Positions 41,861 to 53,218 of a stretch of 58,796 bases of DNA are shown here, piece after piece (positions within the stretch are counted from its first letter, which is position 1; every line of letters starts with the position of its first letter). A program made the position numbers and the translations under genes. This DNA comes from Chara braunii. Taxonomy: Eukaryota > Streptophyta > Charophyceae > Charales > Characeae. Location of the stretch: contig BFEA01000001.1 in NCBI GenBank assembly GCA_003427395.1, positions 1,801,983-1,860,778 of the forward strand, written 5' to 3'. The notes beneath the pieces were generated by a model. The model was not told where the DNA came from. It saw nothing but the letters and a program-made list of their open reading frames with translations, and did not search any database.

Positions 41861-43180
41861 TCATGAAACTACTCCGTTTGGACTTCCTTTGAATTTGAAA
41901 GTGGCCTGGTTGTTTTTCACGCTTCGAGTCTTCCGCCGAGACTGGTCAGCCGACGAACGACATGTGCCATTTTGTCACGAATGATTAAAACCCGCCAGTC
42001 ACGGAATCGTCGTAGAGCGCTGACGAGCCGGCACCCCGTAACCACACCATTACCGCCCCTCGACACATCCCAGGGTGATCGTTTCTCTGCTGTCTCCTGA
42101 CCGTGCTTCCTTCATTGTAGCTCGGCACTGCGAGCGTCGTCCCAGGTGTCGGGGTGGTGCTCTCCGGACGAGCGAGCGACCGTGCCCTAGTCCCAGGACT
42201 GCAGTAGCACCGTCGTCATAGATCTGTCAGACCGTGGATTTGGACGGTTATTATCAACCTGTACTCGATTAGAAGTCAGTAGGGTATCCGTCGAGTTTGG
42301 CAACGCATATAGAGAGACGGTGTTCATCATTTTTGATATAACTGTTTAATTACATCATTTTTGATATAACTGTTTAATTATCCTCGGTTGTTGACGGAGC
42401 ATCATGCAGGCAGTCAGCTAGGTGATTGAGTACAGCAAATAGTATGTGAGAACATCTTCTCTCCGGGGCTCTAATTGGGTACAGCAAATAGGATGTTCCT
42501 GCCTCTTGTCTCCGGGGTTTTCGTACAGAAGAGGAGAGGACAAAAGGCGGGAGGCACGAGGCAATGGCGCGCTTTGCAGATGAATTCTGTCTCCCGTCTG
42601 TTCGGTCATTGGTAGAAGGAGAGAAGTATCACATGAACGTTCATGGGTGATTGATACATTCATCTTGGCACATCAGCTGATTGTCGCTTGATCACCTTCG
42701 ACGGGGAGGCAGTCGAGAGGTGTAGAGTGAGTGAAGCGAGTAAAACCGCGCAGCAGAAGGGAGGAGGGGTTCGATATATCATATTAAAGCCCGGCTGATG
42801 ATCGATGCCGTACTTCACATCCGTTGCATAGAGGCTAGGCTGTGCAATCAATTAGCCAATAAGGTGGTCGGAAAGGAAGTTGGTTCTTGATCGCCGGCAT
42901 TGTAGTGGTTATGACGTGGCTTTCTTTACCCTAGAGATTTTGGCATGTGGATGGCCATCGCACGTGGAGCGCTTTCTGGGCCTCACGCCCAGTCATCGCT
43001 CCAAACCTGCGGGAAATTGAGAGACGGCGCGATCGGCTAACTTCGCCGCGCTCTCAATCGCAATTGCGAGGGTGCGGGCGACACTCGCAGAGGCCAACCG
43101 GGCACGGGGATGAACTGATTAGATCAGACATGTGAAGTGGGCAGGCGCGCCCAGCGCTTCTGCTTGCCTTCTCCCTCGGC
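41861..43180. other. Upstream intergenic region of the kinesin gene
   Basis: It contains an exact 28 bp tandem duplication (ATCATTTTTGATATAACTGT plus TTAATTAC) at 42325-42380. It also has a diverged ~65 bp duplication around TGAGTACAGCAAATAG and CTCTCCGGGG (42420-42520). No gene was recognised. A core promoter for the kinesin gene should lie at the right end. Confidence 0.45.
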
Positions 43181-43271
43181 AGAGTATTTAGCGGGAACTC
43201 CTGGTCACTATATCAGCCAGCAAAAAGGGAAATAATACTCGCATCAAGTAGAGAGACGGAGGAGACGGAGG
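43181..43271 (+). promoter_or_regulatory. Putative promoter/5' UTR of KIN-12 gene
   Basis: A weak TATA-like AGTATTTAGC lies about 85 bp before the start codon, followed by purine-rich sequence (GAGACGGAGGAGACGGAGG) up to the ATG. Placement is by position only; the transcription start is not known. Confidence 0.3.
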
Positions 43272-46047
43272 ATGGGGAGAGGGTTGTCGCCTTTGCGTCT
43301 CTTGTTGGGTCGGTCACCGTCCAAGCGACAACAGCAGGAGCACCTACACCAGCAACAACAACAGCAGCAACATCAGGGAGGGCAGGGCGCGCAAGCGCAG
43401 GCGGGGGGTGGTGGAGATGGATGTGAGCCTTCTGGCACGGGCAAGGGCAACGCCACGGGGGACAGGAAACCCCTTGCGCCGGCAGAGAATAATGCGCGCG
43501 AAGGGGATACTCCGGCCGCCGATGGTGCGGCGCCGGTCGTTGATCGGATAGATATCGGCCGAGCCGCTGGGTCAAAGCATCATCATGGTAAAACCAAGCC
43601 GTCATTTGCGCGGCATAATGTAGGAGCTGGAGGGGATGCGAAAGGAGGGGGCGGAGTTAACTTATGTGTGGGAGCTGTGGATGCAGGACGGGGTTTGGCG
43701 GGAGGAAGTGCCAGAGAGCGAAGCTCTTCTAGCACCCCGCCACGTGGCGCAACTGGCCCCGGCTGGCACCCGGCTATGCGGGGCAATTCGAACACGAACC
43801 CGAATCCGAACGCGAACGGAGGCGTTCCGCTGGCGACCGGTGGGATCGCCACCGGGCAAGGGCAAGCTGCGAGGCTCCCTCAGCCGCAGCAGAGCGCCAG
43901 AGGTGGGCAGTCCGAATTCGAAGGGGCTAATCCATCACCAGGTGGACTTCCCGGGTCATCAGGTAGTCGTATGTTGTCAAACCTTGCGGCAGCAGCTGTG
44001 CAAGACGGCAATCGAAGTTCTCCGAGAACGCCGGTCAAATTGCGGCCACCCCCCGGCTTCGACCAGAGCTCGACCGCGATTGCAGATCCGCCGCAGCCGA
44101 CAGGAGGCGTTTCCGAGCATCAGCAGCACCAACAAAACCACGCTGGTATTAGTAACAGACGAGCGGGAGCTAATCAGGGTACGCCCGGCGTTGCAGAGGT
44201 GGGGGATAATGCGCGCTCGAAAACCCCTCGCAGATCCGACATGGCCGGCGCCCCGTCATCGGCGGCGGCGGCGGCCGCGGCCGCGGCCCCACTGGGAGCA
44301 GCGTATCGTGGAGGCATTGGCGCGGGAGAAGCGAACGGTATGACGCCGTCAAATCAGCAACAGCCGGGATCAGCGGTGGGGACGGGTGGTTACGGTGGTG
44401 CCACGCTGCCAAACACTGTAAAGCTAACGAAACAACGTGGGCAGCAGGCAAGGGACTTAGCGCTTGGTGATGGTGGCGGACCTCCTGCTGGGCAGAATGG
44501 GCAGGCGGGCCTGTCTCTGAAGACTGCGAAGCAGATCTATAGAACGCCGAAGTACCAGAATGGCGATGGTGGGCCTAATGCCGCCCCTGTCATGGGTTTT
44601 ACTGGAGGAGGAGCGAGGACGGCGCAAAGAGCCGCCATGGCTGCAGGCTCTCACATTCCCATGTTCCCGCACCTGCCTGTCGAAGAGTTCGATCTGGAGG
44701 AGACATGGAACTCTTGGACAGAAGATCAATCCGTCCAGGTAAGCCGCAAATGTATATATACTATCAAGTATCGTGAAACTGGTCGTTGGGACCACGGTTG
44801 TGCAACTTGTTTCTGTAATGCCAGAGTGATGAGAAAGGTTGGGAGATGGCGAAGCAAGCACGTTTCAATTTTAACCATGAAGCTCATGCAGGAGATACAG
44901 GAGAGTGCCGATATGTCGTGCAATCCAATCCGTTTATAATTTCTTGGCTTTTTACGTCCGTTGAAGAGGTGTGGTGTATCTGACTCTTTCTCTCTGGACC
45001 TGTGTGTAATTGCGGCTGACGTTTTGCAAGTTCTTTGCTGTCCTTTCCCTTCTTCACTCTCCCCCTGACTCTTTCTGTCGGGACCTGTGTGTAATTGCGG
45101 CTGACGTTTTGCATGTTCTTTGCTGTCCTTCCCCTTCTTCACTCTCCCCCTGCCCGCCCCCCCGCCCCTTTCGCCCTCCCCTCTCCCCCCTCCCTCGCTT
45201 CTTTATCCCCATCCCCACCCGCTTCTCCTCCCCTTTTTCCCGCCTTTCTTCTGTGCGCGTGCATTCGCTCGACAGGTGATTGTTCGACTGCGGCCAATCA
45301 ATGCAAGGGAGTCATCGATGCATGGAGATCGTCGATGCTTGCGTCAGGACAGTCCACGGTCGCTGATATTCTTCACGCATCCTGAGCCGCAGCGCTTCAC
45401 ATTCGATCATGTCGCCGGAGAGCACGTAACGCAGGTACGGGAGGAGGAAACGCGTGCCCGAGTGTGTTTATTGGGGCGGGTGCGGAAGGTGGCGGAAGGA
45501 GGTGGGAGGACCCGGATGGAGGTGGGAGGATGAAGAAGGTTCATGGTGATCGCCATCATCGCCGTCATCATCTTCGTCATCTTTTATCGCCTGGCATCAT
45601 CTTCGTCATCTTTTATCGCCTGTCATCATCTTCGTCTTTAGCATCATTCTTGTCATCATCTTCGTCATCTTTTATCGCCTGTCATCATCTTCGTCATCTT
45701 TGCACAGCCTTACCGGTTTCGGCTTGACGATGCTGCGGGCATATTCGCACTAGTACTTGTTCGACGGAGCCCTGGACGTGATTGCAGTCAGATGCATCCA
45801 GGTTTGCCCGTGCACAATGAATGCCTATATCTTGCAAATGAACTCCGTGTCAGCATATACGCATGGACAGTCTGGAAATAACGCAGCAACGCGGCCGCGC
45901 TAGTGGAGGGATTCAGCGCAGACATGTGGTCCACTGGGGATTCAGGGAAAAGCTACCTGAATGAATGCATGAGTGTTTTCACAGCTGAATGATACCGCAG
46001 CCCTGAAGGTCCAAAACCGGTGTCTGTATTTGTTTGTTTGCTTGTGC

Positions 46048-46088
<41 letters not shown>

Positions 46089-46190
46089 TGTGTGTGTGTG
46101 TGTCAGGAGAGACTGTTTCGAGTTGCGGGGTTTCCGATGGTGGAAAATTGCCTCGAGGGATACAACAGCTGCATGTTTGCGTATGGACAG
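43272..46190 (+). CDS. KIN12: KIN-12-type phragmoplast kinesin, exons 1-3 (partial)
   Basis: Three coding exons, 43272-44738, 45276-45434 and 46107-46190, join in phase 0 to 570 codons with GT-AG introns. Residues 1 to about 470 are low-complexity (Gln runs near 25-40, Gly/Ser/Pro-rich, an Ala run near 335-345), with a short acidic segment [12 protein letters not shown] before the motor. The motor starts [15 protein letters not shown] and continues [10 protein letters not shown], then [20 protein letters not shown] and MFAYGQ. This matches the start of the plant KIN-12 (PAKRP1/POK) motor, which guides the phragmoplast and division plane along microtubules. The sequence stops just before the P-loop (GQTGSGKT). 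The nucleotide-binding rest, later motor and long coiled coil are not seen; they are in the N gap or beyond the window. The ATG at 43272 opens the frame after purine-rich DNA, and no competing upstream in-frame start was noticed. The long disordered N-terminus is larger than in the land-plant proteins I recall. Confidence 0.9.
44739..45275 (+). other. KIN-12 intron 1, with an 85 bp tandem duplication
   Basis: It begins GTAAGC and ends CGACAG, with a long pyrimidine tract before the acceptor. A unit around CTGTGTGTAATTGCGGCTGA is duplicated at about 44980-45065 and 45065-45150. Confidence 0.85.
45435..46106 (+). other. KIN-12 intron 2, with CATCATCTTCGTCAT repeats and (TG)n
   Basis: It begins GTACGG. 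Tandem units of TCATCTTCGTCATCTTTTAT plus CGCCTG lie at 45560-45700. A (TG)n run at 46049-46102 forms the 3' end, so the acceptor reads TGTGTGTCAG directly before the exon. Confidence 0.85.
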
Positions 46191-47021
46191 GTGAGACTAG
46201 TTCCGGAGTACCGCCTCGATCACCTACCCCCAAGAGTCCCATCCCCGCTTCTGTCTGTCTCTTTCTGAGAACGCTATCGTAAGTCCTCCCTCTGCTTTAG
46301 ATCTTTGCCTCCTATCACTCCAGGCATGTTTTATGTAATTCTTTGCCCCTGCAACTCGAGTGACAGGAAACATAGTTGTGAAAGACAATATCCGATTAGA
46401 GACGGTGGTAATCGTTGCCGTCTGCGCCAATTGATCATCTCGCCTCGATGCGCAGGTGGTTCTCGCAAAGAGCATGTGTGAGGTGCATGTCCAAAGCGTC
46501 GTCCAGCACCATCGTCTTGTATTATTCTATGGGGGGCACACCACCCGTGCACTGGTTCTATCATATGAATATATATGCATGTACGCAAAAGGTTCTGAAC
46601 AGGGGGAGTTGTAAGGAAGAAGATATAAAAAAACGAATTCATTCTTTTTTCTTCTTTTTTTCGCTTTTGCGCTCTCATATTCATGTGATGAATATGCATT
46701 TATATCCATATATACATATCCATATCCATATGCATATCTATACGTATATCCATATATGTATACATATCCTTATACGAGTGGATGGGCGATATCGTTGGTG
46801 AGAGGAATGCGCGGTAGAGAGTGTGTACGATAGAAAGAGAATGTGTGATGGGTGTTTGAATGTATTGGAAAGAGGGAGGGAGGGGAGAGTAGTGAGCGGG
46901 CATGAGAGCGAGGAAACCGGGCGAGAGAGAGAGAGAAAGGATGTAGGTAGCAAGAAGAACCGTAGATGAGAGAATGTAGTACCTGTAGCTGTAGTGTGCA
47001 TGTGAAGTACGCATGTGTGTA

Positions 47022-47023
<2 letters not shown>
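46191..47023 (+). other. Presumed KIN-12 intron 3, left part
   Basis: It starts GTGAGA after FAYGQ. No P-loop-encoding exon was found up to the gap. A degenerate CATATCCATATATACATATC stretch lies at 46690-46770. Confidence 0.6.

Positions 47024-47108
<85 letters not shown>
47024..47108. repeat. (TG)n-(GA)n compound microsatellite
   Basis: About 24 TG units run into about 18 GA units, which run into the gap. The microsatellite probably caused the assembly break. Confidence 0.95.
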
Positions 47109-48018
47109 NNNNNNNNNNNNNNNNNNNNNNNNNNNNNNNNNNNNNNNNNNNNNNNNNNNNNNNNNNNNNNNNNNNNNNNNNNNNNNNNNNNNNNNNNNNN
47201 NNNNNNNNNNNNNNNNNNNNNNNNNNNNNNNNNNNNNNNNNNNNNNNNNNNNNNNNNNNNNNNNNNNNNNNNNNNNNNNNNNNNNNNNNNNNNNNNNNNN
47301 NNNNNNNNNNNNNNNNNNNNNNNNNNNNNNNNNNNNNNNNNNNNNNNNNNNNNNNNNNNNNNNNNNNNNNNNNNNNNNNNNNNNNNNNNNNNNNNNNNNN
47401 NNNNNNNNNNNNNNNNNNNNNNNNNNNNNNNNNNNNNNNNNNNNNNNNNNNNNNNNNNNNNNNNNNNNNNNNNNNNNNNNNNNNNNNNNNNNNNNNNNNN
47501 NNNNNNNNNNNNNNNNNNNNNNNNNNNNNNNNNNNNNNNNNNNNNNNNNNNNNNNNNNNNNNNNNNNNNNNNNNNNNNNNNNNNNNNNNNNNNNNNNNNN
47601 NNNNNNNNNNNNNNNNNNNNNNNNNNNNNNNNNNNNNNNNNNNNNNNNNNNNNNNNNNNNNNNNNNNNNNNNNNNNNNNNNNNNNNNNNNNNNNNNNNNN
47701 NNNNNNNNNNNNNNNNNNNNNNNNNNNNNNNNNNNNNNNNNNNNNNNNNNNNNNNNNNNNNNNNNNNNNNNNNNNNNNNNNNNNNNNNNNNNNNNNNNNN
47801 NNNNNNNNNNNNNNNNNNNNNNNNNNNNNNNNNNNNNNNNNNNNNNNNNNNNNNNNNNNNNNNNNNNNNNNNNNNNNNNNNNNNNNNNNNNNNNNNNNNN
47901 NNNNNNNNNNNNNNNNNNNNNNNNNNNNNNNNNNNNNNNNNNNNNNNNNNNNNNNNNNNNNNNNNNNNNNNNNNNNNNNNNNNNNNNNNNNNNNNNNNNN
48001 NNNNNNNNNNNNNNNNNN
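47109..48018. other. Assembly gap (910 N)
   Basis: Unknown sequence. The long apparent reading frames crossing it are artefacts. It may contain the next KIN-12 exon. Confidence 1.
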
Positions 48019-49070
48019 TTCTCTGTCTTCTCACTATCTTTTTTGTCTTGCTGACGGTCGGTAGTCACCCCTCTGGCACATTATTGCTCTCCTTTCTCCG
48101 ACTCCCCTCGCCTGTCCTCCTCCTGCCCATTTTGTTTTTCCCGGTTTTCTCTTATGCTTACGCCTTTTGGTCTGCTTAATGGACTCCAACAGTCATCTTC
48201 CCCATTTTTTCTCACCCTTTTAGATTATTCGCAATTGGGTGTGCTTTTGTGCTTTTATCCTTACTGCCCTGAGGCTCCTTTTTCCTGGTCGAATGTGCTG
48301 TCTGGCTATCTATGTCTATCTGGCTGTCTGCCCGTTTGCCTGTCTCCTCAACTCCCGTCTCCCCCTCACGCCTCCGCCGCTCCTCAACACGTCAACCATT
48401 TTTCCAAGAAAAAGGAAACTTCCCTCCCCAACCCTTTCCGCTTTCGTCTATAGCTGTTGGCCTTTCGTCTTATTCATTTATTTGGTTATCTCCCACCTTT
48501 CTGACTTCCCTCTCCTACTGAGTGCATTGCGTGCCTCTTTTCTGACTTCCGTCTTGTATTCCGTTTGCCACTTCCTGTTGACCGCACTCTCCTGCGCTCC
48601 CAGCTTTGCTGTCACCCATTTCCTCATAAATCCATCGATCTGGATTTCATGTACTCCCATCTGTTCAGCAGCTTCGAAATGTGGTCCAGTGGCCTGACTT
48701 CCTCTCATCTCTCCCTTTCTCCCCCTCTTCTCTCCCTCTCTCCCTCTCCCTCTCTCTGCTCTCTCCTCCCTCTCCCTCTCACTATCCCCTCTCTCCCCCC
48801 TCTTTCTCCCCACTCTGTCCCTTTCGCTCTCCCTCCCGTCTCTCTTTTCCCCCTATGACCGGCTCATGTAAATGGTCGATTTCTTCTTTGTTCCAGTCTC
48901 TTCTTTCTCTGTTTCCAAAAAAATACGGCTACGGAAGTCCTTGGCTGCGCCTGTCGTTGTCTGTCAAGGTTAGACAGAAGGGTCCTCAGAATGCATAGAA
49001 GTATAAGAAATCGATATATTTTTGTCTCTAGTGTTAGTAAGATCGAGCAGAATCACTCAGTACAACCCAG
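48019..49070. other. Pyrimidine-rich sequence, probable intron
   Basis: Strongly CT-rich, including a CTCTCCCTCTCCCTCTCTC tract at 48710-48850. No exon of a kinesin or other protein was recognised. Confidence 0.45.
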
Positions 49071-49074
49071 CCCA

Positions 49075-49140
49075 TCTGGCAGAATGGTAAATATATGTAA
49101 CCGTTAGTAAAGAGGAATGAGTTCGAATCCTGACGGAATC
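49075..49140 (+). ncRNA. tRNA-like segment (SINE head or tRNA relic)
   Basis: CATCTGGCAGAATGGTAAAT (A-box-like) is followed about 28 nt later by ATGAGTTCGAATCCTGACGG (B box). Arms do not fold into a full tRNA. It is likely a SINE or tRNA fossil. Confidence 0.45.
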
Positions 49141-49172
49141 AGATGAACGCATTAAAGTTAGGGGATGGCGCG

Positions 49173-49352
49173 TTTTTTTTTTAAACAATGAATCAGAGAG
49201 CGCAGGATGATGAGAGTTCTTTGTTTTCCCGTTTTTTAAAAGGGGCCCAGGCAATTCAGAAATATTTGGTTTTACTCGTCAATTTTCATCATCTGGATTC
49301 GAACATGGGTCTGTATTTCAACAGTTCATGGTTGTACCCACTTAGCAGGCCC
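49173..49352 (-). mobile_element. tRNA-headed SINE, minus strand (short)
   Basis: The minus strand reads GGGCCTGCTAAGTGGGTACA (A box) and CCCATGTTCGAATCCAG (B box), then about 110 nt to an A run (T run at 49173-49182 on plus). The head is clearly related to 30008-30095. Confidence 0.6.
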
Positions 49353-50134
49353 TTGGGTAGGATAAGGAGACTCCCATCGTTCTCAAGCTCTTGTTTTCTG
49401 GTTACTTCAGGGGCGAGAACTATTGTTCAAATCTAGGATAGCCCCACCCCAACAAACACAACTCCGGGAGTTGCATTATATTCGCGTCTGGGTGCTAAAG
49501 GTCTCTAACCCTCAACTCCGAAACCTCAAATATTAACTCTCTGGGCAGTTTTCACGTTCCTACTGAAATTGACTTTCGAATTTCGAGATGGCCCTCGGGA
49601 TGAAGTTGTTTCTATTGCAATGCTGCATTTTTTTTTTTTCCAAAAATCTTTTTTTTTTTGTTTTTTTTTTTCCGAAGGGCGACCTTTCCGGCATGATCCA
49701 GGCACTCCGGCCTGGTTCATGCTGAGGTTGCCTTTTCATTATAGAAGCTGGTAATCAGGTCCGGTGTCCCTTTCATCGAAAATAAAATTTGTGGCCAGCA
49801 GACGAACCGCAGTCAACAAGGCCCGACTGATTACCATTTACAAGCCAGGAATATCTGAGTAGAGAGGACACCTGTACAACAAGACAAGCTAAAAACTAAA
49901 ACAAAAAAAAACAATCAAAGAAAAAATGAAGAGAAGCGAATTTTTGGAGAGCCGTCACACTGAACAAGGCCGAGAACTGGTCCCAAACCTGCAAGGTCCG
50001 CAATGCCTTGGATGAGAAGCCGTTATGTTGTACTTTAAGGGCCCATTCAGTGGAAATGGTTTGCTTGATGTTAAACTTCACCTCAGCTCGCACCATAGGC
50101 AGGGTGAGTTGTTCATGTCGGTGGACCCCCTGTC
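49353..50134. other. Unassigned sequence with T-rich runs
   Basis: Interrupted T runs occur at 49630-49670. No gene was recognised. Confidence 0.4.
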
Positions 50135-50945
50135 GCCCTCTTCCTATGCGCCCTGCAGCCTGGCTATGGCCGCGAGCGCCCTGCTGCCCTGCAGCGCCCC
50201 TCACCTCTCAGCGCCCGCGCGTGCCCCAGCCCGCAGACGACACTTGCATGCGAGCGCAGCAGCGTGTCCGCATTGCCTGCCTAGGCCAGCATGCTCTCGC
50301 TGGCTGGGTTGCTGCCTATATGGAAGTGGCAGCCACTACTGGACTCCCTGGGCCTGGCCGTGGAAGTTTCCAGTAGCTTCTGGTCGGGCCCCAGTGTCTG
50401 GGCCCAGGCCCATCTCGACAGTTGAGGGCCTGGGCCCAGGCCCATCTCGACAGTTGAGGGCCTGGGCCCTTTTCCGTTGGGCGCACCCAAAATTTCCCAG
50501 GCTCCCAATGTTTGCTGCATTTGCACTGGCCCGTGGGGTAGATACGTCAACAATGCTGGTTTCTGGTTGGCCCGTGGCCACATTGTGATGCGTTGTCCTC
50601 ACAAGGCATGTGCCCAGGGCACAACCAGCCGGGCCCTGGGCTCAACTGCCTGGGGCGGTTACTTCTTCTGGAAGAGCTCAGGGTAGGGCTCAGGTTGTAC
50701 TTCAACCAACTGTCGTGCAGCAACCGTCTGAGACGTGCATTGGAAAATGATGAGATAAGGGCCTCTCATGAATATTCCGGCCTGCCTTCACTTAGGGCGG
50801 GCATGAGGCTTGCTGGGGGCCACAGTAATAACATATGCATGTTGTCTAGGGGCCCCTGAGGACACATTCCTCTCATTCCATCCCCCTTAGCTTCACAAGT
50901 CCGCTGAGATGCTTCTATGCAGGTGCCTTCCCCTTCAACCGTCTC
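50135..50945 (+). mobile_element. Dispersed repeat of the fold-back family, copy B
   Basis: It is collinear with 55985-56690 and with each arm of the fold-back at 15348-16396. Blocks in order: TGCAGCGCCCCTCACCTCTC, TTCCAGTAGCTTCTGGTCGG, TTTCTGGTTGGCCCGTGGCC, GGCCCTGGGCTCAACT, CTTCACTTAGGGCGGGC and GTCCGCTGAGATGCTTCT. Within it a 35 bp unit containing CCCATCTCGACAGTTGAGGG occurs twice in tandem (about 50400-50470) but once in the other copy. No coding domain is seen, so it is a non-autonomous element. Confidence 0.8.
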
Positions 50946-52570
50946 TCATAGTCTGCCACAATCTGAGGTGCACCCGATATGGATGGGGCCCTGGCCTCGA
51001 ACAAGACCTCTCTCACAAGCTCCTCCCGATATGGAGGGGGGGGTGTTACATGCTGCGCCTGCACACACGCCCCATTTGAGGGGCTCGGCGGTTGCTGAGG
51101 GGCTCCCAGCCCGCGTGCATTTTGACACGCGCCCTAGAGGCCCACGGCGGCCTCTTAGGCTGCAGACACAATTTGAGGCAGCACTTATTATTTATTTATT
51201 TATTTGCTGTCCTATTTTTGTCTGTTCAGAACGTCGTTTCGGACTTGCAGTCCCCAAGGCACGACTTTGGGATTGGGTACACCAGAGGCAGGGGTGAAAG
51301 AGGCCAGGCGCACGCTGCGCCTTGCTGCATCAGCAGCACGGTTTGGACACCCGGTAGGGGCCCTGACCGTGCGGGCTGTTTCTGGCCACGCTGCAGCAAC
51401 CCATTAGGGCCCTGCGCTGAATATTGCAATTAATTGCAGTGCTACAAGCGGGCTGTATACTAATTTTGTCCATTTTGTCGTTGTCGGGACATGTTCCGAC
51501 AACCTTTGTTTGCTGTGTTGCCTGTTTGCCTGCTGTCTGCTTGTTTTGAGCCTTGCGGGACTAGATCCTGTGACCTTTAACTTGTGTGTGTTTTGTTTGT
51601 GAATATTGCGGGCTCTGGGACTTGTGTGTGTTTTGTTTGTGAATATTGCGGCCTCTGGGACTTGATCCCTGAGTCTGCCACTAGTGATCTCTGGTTGGTA
51701 GTCTTGGGCCATTCGGCCATTTTCTTTTGCCCTGTCATAGGTCTGTGTCCCTTTTCCCGTTTCCTGGTAGGTACAGGGAGTCGTAGGTTGCTCTCGTAGG
51801 GCTAGTCCGGGAGTAGAAGTAGCGGGCAGGGAAATTAGTTTGGGTCTTTTTTTGGATCGCGTTTGGACTGGGGGAAACTCTGCCCGTCTGTTGCTGGAGC
51901 GCTGCTGCACTATTTTGGGAGAGGTCATCTTCTTCCTCGAAGCCCAGCCATAGCTGGGGTTGGCTGGGGTTGGGAAAGGACGTTGAGGACTGCACTGCTG
52001 CTATTTCGCAGCTCTGCATGAGAGCTTCCACAGGACTGTGTTGTTGGGTTTGGGGGCTGCCATTTCCACTTGGCAGCCATATCTGCTCTTCCTCCTCACA
52101 AGGAACTCGTCTTCTTCGAAGTGTTGGAACGGTTGTCTCCTTCTTCATCAGGACTTCCAGCGCTGCACGTCCGTGCGGGTGTCGAGCTGGCGCTGTTATC
52201 ATTAGGGTTGCTGGTTCAGATTGGCACGTTGTGACAGCTGTGGGGTTACTGCTGCAACGGCAAGTACTCTGGATTGATTGGAGGAGGACGAGGGACTGCA
52301 GAATTGAAATTCGTTTTTCAATTCTCTGTGTGTTTTGAGCTTCCGCTGTGCATATCTTCTCTCCGGTTTTGTGTGGATTTGCCTCCTTCGAGTCTACTCT
52401 GCAATTGCATGCGTGTATGAGAACGTGTGAATTTGTTGTGGATTTAAGTTCAATCGGGTACATAACATATAGCTGGGCTACGGCCTGGGCAGACACACAG
52501 TTCGGTAGCTCACTTCTTGAGCGACACCCTGCTTGTTTAGTGCTGCGATGGAAGGTTGGGAGTAGAGGAT
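50946..52570. other. Unassigned sequence; long minus-strand frame without domain
   Basis: A 310-codon minus-strand frame (51735-52667) is open but low in recognisable structure and overlaps a repeat-like promoter region, so I do not call it a gene. A 42 bp unit (CTTGTGTGTGTTTTGTTTGT plus GAATATTGCGG) is tandemly duplicated at 51580-51665. Confidence 0.35.
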
Positions 52571-52594
52571 AGGAAGGCAGAGGGGCGGAGGCCA

Positions 52595-52640
52595 TACCTG
52601 CGGTAGGGGGACTTACCTGGCGCCATAGCTGGGACTCCCC
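52595..52640 (-). other. Minus-strand ATG plus splice-donor motif, copy 1
   Basis: The minus strand reads AGCTATGGCGCCAGGTAAGT: an ATG three codons before a perfect CAG|GTAAGT donor, followed by a GCCTCCGCCCC block. A matching unit occurs at 58715-58770. Confidence 0.45.
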
Positions 52641-52773
52641 GTGCACGCCATCTGCACACGACGACAATCGACGGTCAATGCGGCGGCGCCCACCTGCAGG
52701 TGAGACAGGGAGGAAGACAACATCTTCTTCTTCTTCTTCAGTCTCCCTCTCGTCTCCCTCCTTCCTCCTTTCC

Positions 52774-52880
52774 TCTTCTTCTTCTTCTTCTTCTTCTTCT
52801 TCTTCTTCTTCTTCTTCTTCTTCTTCTTCTTCTTCTTCTTCTTCTTCTTCTTCGGAGAGAGAGAGAGAGAGAGAGAGAGA
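52774..52880. repeat. (TTC)n-(GA)n compound microsatellite
   Basis: About 27 TTC units followed by about 13 GA units. A shorter TTC run precedes it at 52722. Confidence 0.97.
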
Positions 52881-53218
52881 TTACAGGCCGAGGATACAGG
52901 CAGAGGTTACAGCGGGAATATCGCCCGGGATCTGATCCGACATTTTTTGAGGCAGACATTGATTGGGCATTCGACAAGGGACTATTTTTGGACTTCACGA
53001 TCTTGGTCTTCTCCCTTGCCTGCTTTCTCGTCTCGCCTCCCCCCCCGTCTCTCCTCCGTGGTATCTCCCCCATCTGTGTGGTCAAGGAGGGACCTTTCTT
53101 CCATGTATGCAGGTCCCTCCTCCTGTCTCACATGTGTGGCGTATAATGGGATGTCACGTCAGTCCTGGTCAGGTCGGGTCTTATCTTTAAGTCTTCAATT
53201 GCGCTACTTTGTGCCATT

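Noticed and set aside
43636-44343. 235-codon frame in another frame of the kinesin exon
   Set aside because: Shadow of the GC-rich, low-complexity exon 1 of KIN-12.
46700-48179. Very long frames (360-444 codons) across the N run
   Set aside because: They are open only because N codons are not stops; flanks are microsatellite.
51735-52667. 310-codon minus-strand open frame
   Set aside because: Long but with no recognisable domain; it overlaps the conserved ATG-donor motif in another arrangement. Not enough to call a gene.
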